This document shows positions 1 to 5,324 of a stretch of DNA of 11,204 nucleotides, one piece after another. The notes beneath the pieces are model-generated. The model made no database searches and was not told where the DNA came from. It was given only the letters and a program-made list of their open reading frames with translations. Both the position numbers and the translations under genes were made by a program. Numbering within the stretch: the first letter of the stretch is position 1; each line of letters starts with the position of its first letter. Source of the DNA: Lentisphaeria bacterium (GTDB lineage: Bacteria; Verrucomicrobiota; Lentisphaeria; JABSQK01; UBA12247); the NCBI GenBank assembly GCA_003477185.1, contig DMTJ01000591.1, forward strand, positions 1-11,204, given 5' to 3'.

Positions 1-252
1 GGGAATTGGCACTTTCAGCGCTTTGAGATTGGCCTTCAATATATGCGGCTTGCTGACGATCGTCCAGAGCAACTTGACCAGGGTCTCATCCTCTGGGCGC
101 AAGCCTTGATCTTTTCCCCAGCGGGCGCGCTGGCCAAAATTATAGAGCTGTTGGACTGAAAGATTCGTCCGTTCCGTGGTCTCTACGCGGAATATCCAGC
201 ATGTAATCATGCCTCGTGCATGCGTGTGATCAATCTCAACTTCGAGTCGCAT
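1..252 (-). CDS. Hypothetical protein, N-terminal 84 residues (runs off the left edge)
   Basis: An open frame begins with ATG (complement of 250-252) and stays open to base 1, so the gene continues outside the window. An in-frame TAG (complement of 259-261) lies two codons before this ATG, which makes the ATG the most upstream possible start. The translation begins MRLEVEIDHTHARG and continues through a Trp- and Arg-containing stretch (FGQRARWGKDQGLRPEDE) to a hydrophobic segment with LVKLLWTIVSK. I do not recognise a family. A TATAAT box on this strand (295-300) lies about 43 bases upstream of the start, a fitting distance for a promoter, but no good -35 goes with it. The ribosome site is weak: GAGAG about 11 bases before ATG. 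It is divergent from the tRNA. The open frame and sensible start support a real gene, but with 84 residues and no homology this stays tentative. Confidence 0.5.
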   Translation of the reverse strand, partial: MRLEVEIDHTHARGMITCWIFRVETTERTNLSVQQLYNFGQRARWGKDQGLRPEDETLVKLLWTIVSKPHILKANLKALKVPIP

Positions 253-273
253 CCAGTTCTAGTCTCTCATCTA

Positions 274-302
274 TTGGCGCTCTCGCGACGCCGGATTATA
301 GT
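274..302 (+). promoter_or_regulatory. Probable sigma-70-type promoter of tRNA-Gln
   Basis: TTGGCG at 274-279 (4 of 6 matches to TTGACA) and TATAGT at 297-302 (5 of 6 matches to TATAAT) are separated by exactly 17 bases. Transcription would begin near 309, about 10 bases before the mature tRNA 5' end at 319, which is a typical short tRNA leader. The -10 overlaps a perfect TATAAT read on the opposite strand (295-300), so the divergent minus-strand gene may share this region. A perfect 10-base palindrome, AGTACGTACT, occupies 300-309. The call rests on motif matching only. Confidence 0.45.
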
Positions 303-318
303 ACGTACTCGCCGGATT

Positions 319-392
319 TACCCCATGGTGTAACGGTAGCACAACTGGTTTTGATCCAGTCAGCCTAGGTTCGAATCCTAGTGGGGTAGCCA
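319..392 (+). tRNA. tRNA-Gln, anticodon UUG, with encoded CCA
   Basis: A full cloverleaf can be drawn. The acceptor stem pairs TACCCCA (319-325) with TGGGGTA (382-388), all seven pairs Watson-Crick. G at 389 is the discriminator base and CCA is encoded at 390-392. The anticodon stem pairs ACTGG (344-348) with CCAGT (356-360) around the seven-base loop TTTTGAT, placing anticodon TTG at 351-353, which reads CAA (Gln). The T arm has the canonical GGTTCGAATCC. It delivers glutamine, or misacylated Glu that is then amidated, depending on the host enzymes. A hairpin follows 14 bases after the CCA. Confidence 0.97.
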
Positions 393-405
393 TACATCCT
401 ATTCT

Positions 406-420
406 GGCGTTCGCAACGCC
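406..420 (+). other. Small GC-rich hairpin between tRNA-Gln and the EIIA gene
   Basis: GGCGTT (406-411) and AACGCC (415-420) form a perfect six-base-pair stem around a three-base CGC loop. There is no T-run after it, so it does not look like a complete Rho-independent terminator. It may be a processing or attenuation structure in a transcript running from the tRNA into the next gene, whose first ATG (427) lies only 6 bases beyond the stem. A chance hairpin is also possible at this size. Confidence 0.35.
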
Positions 421-426
421 CGCCGG

Positions 427-1176
427 ATGAATCCGCAGCAGCAGGAATATGAGCGTTCGATGCCCCATACCCGCATGACCTTGACTGAGGCAGCTGGCTA
501 TCTGCACCTGGCAGAATCCGAAGTGCTGGCGCTGTTCCGCAACAACGAAATTCCCGCTATTCCCGGGCCCTCTCCGGTTTTCATGAAGCAGGAGCTGCAT
601 GACTGGCTGGCGCGCAAGCTACTTGGGGCGGAACAGAAGCCGATCGTGGCTTATCACACGAGTGCGGGCCGGATTTTTGAACCGCTGCCGCAGGTAGAGC
701 GGCCCTTCGTTTCTACGTTTATTCTGCCGGAATGCATCGCTCTGAATGTCTCCGCAAAGTCGAAGACGCGCGTGCTGCGGGAGCTGGTGAAGCTGGCAGC
801 ACAGAGCAATCTTGTCTCGGATGATGAGGAGTTTATGGGCTTGGTAGAGGAGCGAGAGTCGCTTTGTTCGACCGCTTTAGGCCATGGCGTGGCGATGCCG
901 CATTCGCGCGTTCATGATGAGTATCTTATTTTCGAAACCTTCATGGTGGTCATGATTCTCGAGACTCCGATCCACTTCGGCGCGGATGATAATCAACCGA
1001 CGGACGTGTTCCTGATGCCGTGTGCTCACGATGACCGGATTCACCTTTACATGATTGCACGTTTGGCGCGGCTGCTCCATGATACGGCCATCGCTACGGA
1101 CCTGCGCGCGTGCGAGGATGCGGAAGATGTCATTGGCGTATTTCGTGCCCATGAATGCGAGTTTGCAGGGGTGTAA
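427..1176 (+). CDS. HTH (excisionase/MerR-like) + PTS EIIA domain protein, PtsN/fructose type
   Basis: A 249-residue two-domain protein. Residues about 17-65 (from MTLTEAAGYLHLAES to a LHDWLARKL end) match the small helix-turn-helix domain of excisionase-type proteins, with the typical EAA-x-YL and 'eIPA' features. Residues about 95-245 are a type-2 PTS IIA domain: the RESLCSTALGHGVAMPHSR segment carries the expected phospho-accepting histidine, H159, and the later HDDRIHLYMIARLARLL helix matches this family. In known systems HPr or NPr donates phosphate to this His. The IIA then passes it to a sugar permease or, in PtsN, acts as a regulatory switch. No IIB, IIC, HPr or EI gene is nearby, which favours a regulatory role; the DNA-binding-like domain suggests phosphorylation-controlled binding (inference). 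The start is uncertain: ATG 427 has no clear Shine-Dalgarno, whereas ATG 460 has AGGAA 12 bases upstream. It is first in the operon and followed 16 bp later by the GrpE-like gene. Confidence 0.88.
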   Translation: MNPQQQEYERSMPHTRMTLTEAAGYLHLAESEVLALFRNNEIPAIPGPSPVFMKQELHDWLARKLLGAEQKPIVAYHTSAGRIFEPLPQVERPFVSTFILPECIALNVSAKSKTRVLRELVKLAAQSNLVSDDEEFMGLVEERESLCSTALGHGVAMPHSRVHDEYLIFETFMVVMILETPIHFGADDNQPTDVFLMPCAHDDRIHLYMIARLARLLHDTAIATDLRACEDAEDVIGVFRAHECEFAGV

Positions 1177-1192
1177 CACTGGGGTTTCAGGC

Positions 1193-2893
1193 ATGGCAAA
1201 ACAACAACTTGAGATCCGTAAGCAGGCAGCAGCCGCGTCGACTCCCGATGTGTCTGCAATAGAGTCCCGCCTGAGCGAGATCGAAGGGGCGCTGGACAGC
1301 CTTACGTGCAAAGCCAAACGGCTCGATCAGGAGCGGCAGACGTACCGTGACGCGGTGAGTGCCCTGAGGGACTCGGTGGTTCGTTCGCTAGCAGCGCTGG
1401 ATGCGGTGAGCTTTCATGCCGAGCTTGGCGAAGAGATTTCGCAGCTGCGTGCTGCGCAACGGGCGCTGATGTCCGAGCTTCGGCCTTCGAGCGAAACGGA
1501 CGAGTCGCCGACTGTGGGCGAGTTGACAATGGGCTCGATGATTCAGGTCGAGGCGCCGATTCCGGACGATGATCATCCGACCGTGGGGGATCTCGAAGAG
1601 GAACGGTTGGATTCGGACCAGGCGACAACGGTGGACGAGCTCCGCCTTTCCGAGGTGTATAAACGCCTCGGGAATTCAAGTGCGGCCGTGGCCAAGGGCC
1701 CGCCGCGCTCGAGCGCGGGCTCTGCCTGCAAGTCACAGCTTAAGGCGCTGTTGAACGCCTCGGAAAAATTGCACCAGACGCGGAAGATGCCGCTGTCCGG
1801 AACGGTCATCGACCTGCAATTTATCGCCGAGTTGTACGATCGCTCCCTGTCGGTCTTGGAAGAATTTCTGATCGTGCACGACGAGAACAAACGGATGGCG
1901 CGGCGGATTTTTGATGACGAGCCGCGGTCTTGTCAGCAGGCCAAGGTAGCGGAGTTCTGGGCCGGACAGCCGACCGAGCAGTACCGGCATTACCGCTCAC
2001 AGGCGGTGATCGACAAGGTGTTTGATTTTATCGAGGACCAGATTAACCACTTTCATGCGTTCAGCTATTACGAACTCATTGACGTTCTGGCAGCGACGGT
2101 GAACGTGCAGCGCATCGCACCCCGTGCGGGCGACCTGTTCGACGAGAGTGTGCACAAGACCCAGGGCGTGAGCCCAGCGCCAGGTTGCGTGGTAAAGGAA
2201 ATTACCAGTTCGGGGTATCTGGATCTACAAGACAGCATTCCAGCGCGGCGGGCGACCGTGACTGTGGATGCCCCGCGCAAAGCGGCCGCGCTTGCCCCGA
2301 GCGCTTTCGTGGAGTCGGCTTCGCGAGAAGTGCCGCCGCATCCTGAGGTAGAGCGTTGCCATAAAAGAGTTATTGGCCTTAAGCTGGCGTTGTTGAAGAT
2401 GCTGAACGCGAGCAATACGGAGCTCCTCGAGCCACTTCCCGCTGAAGTTAAGGCCATGATTCACTTAAAATGTAACGAGTACCACAAGCGTTTCCGTGAG
2501 TTGCACGCGAAGCATCGCGAGCAAGCGCAGCAGCGGTATGAGCGGCTTGAAAAAGGCGGGCGCGCGGATCTAGGCATGTTCTGGGATGACGAGGTGGTCT
2601 CGGAGTATAGACGCTACGCGACGATGGGGTTCATGGAAGATGTGCTCGACCCCGTGGAAGATCAGATTCTCGCTGTGCGCAAGATTGACGCCCTACACAT
2701 TCTGGATCTGCTGGCGTGGGAAATGGACTTGGTGCGGCTGCCGATCCAGTTTGGCAAGACAAAGTTCGATCCGATAGTTCATGACGGCCCGGCCGCGAAC
2801 GACGCTGGTTGCGTAGTGCTCGGCCTGATTCGCTCCGGATACGACGCGGCGGACGGGGAGCGGCTCTACCGCAAGGCCACCGTTACCCTTTGA
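1193..2893 (+). CDS. Coiled-coil protein with two tandem GrpE-like nucleotide-exchange domains
   Basis: A 566-residue protein. ATG 1193 is chosen because it lies just after the upstream stop (16 bp) with GGGG 7 bases before it; the frame is open back to 1055, but that part overlaps the EIIA gene. Residues about 20-97 look like a charged coiled coil. Residues 100-150 are an acidic linker with three TV(G/D)(E/D)L motifs. Two parallel domains follow: A (about 181-358) and B (about 395-566). Each has a helical part with FW...YR.Y and EDQI, then an end segment of the form FD-x-x-x-H ... GCVV ... SGY ... R-x-ATVT (A: FDESVH at 316-321, SGYLD, RRATVTV; B: FDPIVH at 525-530, SGYDA, RKATVTL). This strongly resembles the beta-domain of GrpE, the factor that releases ADP from DnaK. 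Ordinary GrpE is about 200 residues and has one copy. Function as a co-chaperone for a divergent Hsp70 is inferred; the GrpE-like assignment is from motif pattern only. Confidence 0.78.
   Translation: MAKQQLEIRKQAAAASTPDVSAIESRLSEIEGALDSLTCKAKRLDQERQTYRDAVSALRDSVVRSLAALDAVSFHAELGEEISQLRAAQRALMSELRPSSETDESPTVGELTMGSMIQVEAPIPDDDHPTVGDLEEERLDSDQATTVDELRLSEVYKRLGNSSAAVAKGPPRSSAGSACKSQLKALLNASEKLHQTRKMPLSGTVIDLQFIAELYDRSLSVLEEFLIVHDENKRMARRIFDDEPRSCQQAKVAEFWAGQPTEQYRHYRSQAVIDKVFDFIEDQINHFHAFSYYELIDVLAATVNVQRIAPRAGDLFDESVHKTQGVSPAPGCVVKEITSSGYLDLQDSIPARRATVTVDAPRKAAALAPSAFVESASREVPPHPEVERCHKRVIGLKLALLKMLNASNTELLEPLPAEVKAMIHLKCNEYHKRFRELHAKHREQAQQRYERLEKGGRADLGMFWDDEVVSEYRRYATMGFMEDVLDPVEDQILAVRKIDALHILDLLAWEMDLVRLPIQFGKTKFDPIVHDGPAANDAGCVVLGLIRSGYDAADGERLYRKATVTL
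1511..1642 (+). repeat. Three Thr-Val-(Gly/Asp)-acidic-Leu motifs in the GrpE-like linker
   Basis: Residues 107-111 (TVGEL, bases 1511-1525), 130-134 (TVGDL, 1580-1594) and 146-150 (TVDEL, 1628-1642) repeat the same five-residue pattern inside an acidic, probably disordered linker. Each Thr has an acidic residue at +3 and Leu at +4, and is preceded by acidic residues and Pro or Thr. The surrounding DNA is not closely repeated, so the similarity is at protein level. The pattern suits phospho-threonine sites read by FHA-type domains, but no phosphorylation is shown. Confidence 0.5.
1733..2266 (+). repeat. GrpE-like domain, copy A (protein-level repeat)
   Basis: Residues about 181-358 of the GrpE-like protein. 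It contains AEFW at 253-256, YRHYRSQ, a FIEDQI helix, LIDVLAATVNVQRIAP, then FDESVH, GCVVKEI, SGYLD and RRATVTV. The same ordered landmarks recur in copy B. The boundaries are approximate because the helical N-terminal part is less similar than the end segment. Confidence 0.65.
2375..2890 (+). repeat. GrpE-like domain, copy B (protein-level repeat)
   Basis: Residues about 395-566 of the GrpE-like protein. It contains GMFWDD, YRRYATM, PVEDQIL, ILDLLAWEMDLVRLP, then FDPIVH, GCVVLGL, SGYDA and RKATVTL, ending at the stop codon. It has diverged clearly from copy A in sequence but keeps spacing and order, so the duplication is not recent. Confidence 0.65.
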
Positions 2894-2920
2894 GTCTCGG
2901 GCTATCGCACTGGCTAAGCT

Positions 2921-3757
2921 ATGACTGAGGACGACCCAGATCGTGACCCAGATCTTGATCTTGACCTGTCAGAGTTGCCCGTTGCAGTTGGGCAGCCAGA
3001 GGACGCTATGCTGGTGGACTTGGTCGAGGTCCCGCCGGGCTACTTTCAGCTCACCCGTTCGGCAACGTATTGCTTTCTGGCAGCCTTGCCGTTGCTGGTC
3101 GCGTATGAGCTATTGATCATCTTGGCCAATCGGACCCGGGTGCAGCAGGTGCGCGTGGGGGCCGACGTCTGGACCAAGCAAATCTTGGAGGCCGCCGGAG
3201 TGACGACCCACGCGACTCTGGCGACTACGGCTCTGGCCGTAGGGGTAATTGCAATTCTCTGTGACAGTCATCGCCGTGTAGAACTGCGGCCGTACTATTT
3301 CGCCGGGATGTTTCTGGAGAGCATTCTGTACGCCATCGGCATGGCCTATGTGGTCTTCAAGCTTGTCTATTCTGTTCTACCAGCAGTGCTGCCAAGTGTT
3401 GCCATCGGTGCGGGGGACGGCTTCATTCTCAGTCTGGCGCTGTCGCTGGGCGCGGGCCTGTATGAAGAGCTGTTTTTCCGGGTGTTGCTGTTTGGGGGGA
3501 TCGCAGCGCTGCTGCGATTGTTCCTAAAGAAGCGTAGAGCGCTTGTGGTTGCCGCAATTGTGAGCTCTCTTATCTTCAGTGGGATTCATTATATAGGGGA
3601 GTTTGCGTATGTCCTTGAGCTGCAATCATTTCTGTTTCGGTTCTTGTTGGGCATCGTGCTCACCGGGATTTACTACGCGCGTGGTTTTGCGGTCGCCGCC
3701 TGGTCGCATGCGTTGTATGACGTGCTGGTTATCTTTGTGAATCACAATGCAAACTGA
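2921..3757 (+). CDS. CPBP (CAAX/Abi-type) intramembrane glutamic protease family protein
   Basis: A 278-residue membrane protein. After a soluble acidic N-terminus (1-45) there are about seven hydrophobic segments, near 48-69, 98-114, 126-155, 166-200, 207-224, 228-252 and 256-273. All CPBP family signatures are present: the EExxxR motif as YEELFFR (E182, E183, R187), FSGIHY with H223, and WSHALYD with H263 and D267. Members cleave or process membrane-associated peptides or prenylated proteins by a glutamate-type mechanism; the substrate here is unknown. The start is ambiguous: ATG 2921 gives the acidic tail but lacks a clear ribosome site, while ATG 3008 has AGAGGA (2998-3003) 4 bases upstream and would give a 249-residue protein that still holds every membrane segment. 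The gene lies 27 bp after the GrpE-like gene, and its stop overlaps the next start by 11 bp, so it is probably translationally coupled to the J-like protein. Confidence 0.9.
   Translation: MTEDDPDRDPDLDLDLSELPVAVGQPEDAMLVDLVEVPPGYFQLTRSATYCFLAALPLLVAYELLIILANRTRVQQVRVGADVWTKQILEAAGVTTHATLATTALAVGVIAILCDSHRRVELRPYYFAGMFLESILYAIGMAYVVFKLVYSVLPAVLPSVAIGAGDGFILSLALSLGAGLYEELFFRVLLFGGIAALLRLFLKKRRALVVAAIVSSLIFSGIHYIGEFAYVLELQSFLFRFLLGIVLTGIYYARGFAVAAWSHALYDVLVIFVNHNAN
2933..2968 (+). repeat. Short tandem repeat encoding an Asp-rich N-terminus
   Basis: GACCCAGATCGT (2933-2944) is followed directly by GACCCAGATCTT (2945-2956), then the related half-units GATCTT and GACCTG. The product is an alternating Asp run (DPDRDPDLDLDL) at residues 7-18 of the protease protein. 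It looks like replication-slippage sequence and lies upstream of the better-supported start at 3008, so it may be outside the translated region. Confidence 0.6.
2998..3003 (+). promoter_or_regulatory. Candidate ribosome binding site for an internal start at 3008
   Basis: AGAGGA ends 4 bases before an in-frame ATG at 3008. It is a better Shine-Dalgarno than anything before ATG 2921, so translation of the CPBP protein may begin here. The spacing is slightly short. Confidence 0.35.
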
Positions 3758-5240
3758 CTTCGCTCGCTTCTCCGAAGCGTTTAGCACACAGAATGCCGAC
3801 ATTGTGGATGGCCTGGAGGAGGCGCTCTACGCCTACACGGCCAGCCACCAGATCACCTTTGCCGAAGCGGTCGAGTTTGGCGGGCAGGTCGTCCAGGCAT
3901 TCCAAGAGTCGGCTATAGTGAAGGCCCGGACCCTGGTGCTGAATCAGTATCTGGCGCAAATTGAGCGGATTGCCCCCGCCCGGCTTACGGCCTCGACTTC
4001 GTCGACCGTAGCGCTGGTATCACGGCAGCTCTACAGCGCCGATGAGTGGGCCGCTCTCAATGTGCCCGGCGCGATTCCCGATGACATCGTGCACGCAGCG
4101 GAGGCGGCGCAGAATCGCAACGTTGCTGTGCGCACTGTGCTGGAGGCTCTATTTCGCTGGCTACAATCGATCGACCTGGAGGCGGCGCTTGCTTGGGAGC
4201 TGGAGTTGGTGAAGGATAAAGAGGTGGACCCGGACTTGGGACGGGACCTGCTGCAAGCCTGGGAGCTGCTGGATGGGCTGCCAGTTGGTTGCCTTAAATT
4301 TGCCGCAGATGCCGCCGGAGATCCGCAGGTGCAGCGCCAATGGCCTGCGGTCTGTGCCGCGGCGGACCGAGTTCTGCGGCGGCACGCGCTGCAGTGGATT
4401 GTTGAGAGCGAGACGCCTCGCGAACTCCGCAGTCTGGTTCGCGCGATTCCCCTGCAGGAGGAGCTGGAGCTGCGTGCGGCTCTGGCCGTGGCGATCGAAG
4501 GCTTGGGTGCGCGCGTGACGTATTTCTCGAGTCTGGCCACGCGCGATGAGGAGATGGTTGCGAAGTTCGCACCGGTTTTGGGCCGGGAGTTTCTTGGAAT
4601 TATGGGGCTGTTTGTGCCGTTGATGGTCGCGGCAGATATCATCCTGACGTCTCCCGATGGTGCGCACGGCTTTGCCCTGTCGGTCTTTGGCTTTAGCGAT
4701 CGGGCCCGCAAGAACTGGAAGGCACGACTGGAGGAGCGCGCGGTGGAGGCGGTTCGCCGGGCGTTCATGTTTGACCTAAAAAATAAGCGCAAGCCGATCC
4801 AAACGATCGAGCGGCTCTCGTTCGGGGATGAGGCGCTGATGGCATCTGCGAAAGGTATGCTCGACCTGCTGAGTGGGGACTTCGATAATATCAAGGATCG
4901 CGAGGGGGCGGTGGAGGTGTTGGCCCCTGCCTACGCAGATTCGCGTGAACCGGCGTTGCGTGCGACCGAGATTGGCCGCCGCTATCGCAGCTTGATGCGT
5001 GCGTTGCATCCGGATTCTTTGGCGCATATTCTCCCCGCAGACGTGCTGCAGACGGCCCAGGAAAAGCAGGAGACGATCCAGAATCTGACCACCATCGCAA
5101 CGGAGTCCCGGCGGTTTCTGCAGCAGCGCCGTGCGGAGTACGCAACGACCGAAGCGATGATCGCGAGCGAGACGGGCTATTGCGAGTCGATTCGGGCCAT
5201 ACGCCTCTCTTACATTCGCGGAGTTCTCGATGTGCCGTAG
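3747..5240 (+). CDS. Large protein with C-terminal J-like (DnaJ) domain
   Basis: A 497-residue protein. The only recognisable part is near the C-terminus: residues 409-423 read IGRRYRSLMRALHPD, matching helix II of J domains (consensus like 'AYRkLalkyHPD') followed by the invariant HPD, H421-P422-D423. The helix QEKQETIQNLTTI (438-450) sits where helix III would be, and EVLAPAY (390-396) could stand for helix I, giving a J-like domain of about 386-460. HPD is the contact that stimulates Hsp70 ATPase activity. The first about 385 residues are helix-rich and unrecognised; a hydrophobic stretch at about 282-300 (FLGIMGLFVPLMVAADIIL) may be buried or membrane-associated. Unlike DnaJ there is no Gly/Phe region or zinc-finger cysteine cluster. 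The start overlaps the protease gene by 11 bp. With the GrpE-like gene upstream, it is a plausible co-chaperone of the same Hsp70 (inference). The J-like call is good; the overall function is unknown. Confidence 0.72.
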   Translation: MQTDFARFSEAFSTQNADIVDGLEEALYAYTASHQITFAEAVEFGGQVVQAFQESAIVKARTLVLNQYLAQIERIAPARLTASTSSTVALVSRQLYSADEWAALNVPGAIPDDIVHAAEAAQNRNVAVRTVLEALFRWLQSIDLEAALAWELELVKDKEVDPDLGRDLLQAWELLDGLPVGCLKFAADAAGDPQVQRQWPAVCAAADRVLRRHALQWIVESETPRELRSLVRAIPLQEELELRAALAVAIEGLGARVTYFSSLATRDEEMVAKFAPVLGREFLGIMGLFVPLMVAADIILTSPDGAHGFALSVFGFSDRARKNWKARLEERAVEAVRRAFMFDLKNKRKPIQTIERLSFGDEALMASAKGMLDLLSGDFDNIKDREGAVEVLAPAYADSREPALRATEIGRRYRSLMRALHPDSLAHILPADVLQTAQEKQETIQNLTTIATESRRFLQQRRAEYATTEAMIASETGYCESIRAIRLSYIRGVLDVP

Positions 5241-5324
5241 AATCCGCATGTACTTTTCGCGCGCGGGAGGCATCACCCGTGCTACTTTACTCAATTACAG
5301 GTGAATCAGGACGCGGGAACGACT

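Noticed and set aside
319..392. tRNA-Gln as an attachment site of an integrated element
   Set aside because: I saw no second copy of the tRNA 3' end and no integrase gene in the window.
271..600. Minus-strand ORF of 109 codons
   Set aside because: It reads through the antisense of tRNA-Gln (giving the classic GFEPRLTGSKP type peptide) and the start of the EIIA gene; it is a shadow frame.
1055..1192. 46-codon N-terminal extension of the GrpE-like frame
   Set aside because: It overlaps the well-supported EIIA coding region in another frame; ATG 1193 with a nearby G-rich ribosome site is better.
4031..4894. 287-codon minus-strand ORF
   Set aside because: It is antisense to the J-like gene and rich in Ser, Arg and Ala with no domain, typical of an opposite-strand shadow in GC-rich coding DNA.
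5241..5324. Riboswitch or strong promoter in the largest internal gap
   Set aside because: Only a weak CGGG/CCCG four-base stem is visible and no convincing -35/-10 pair.
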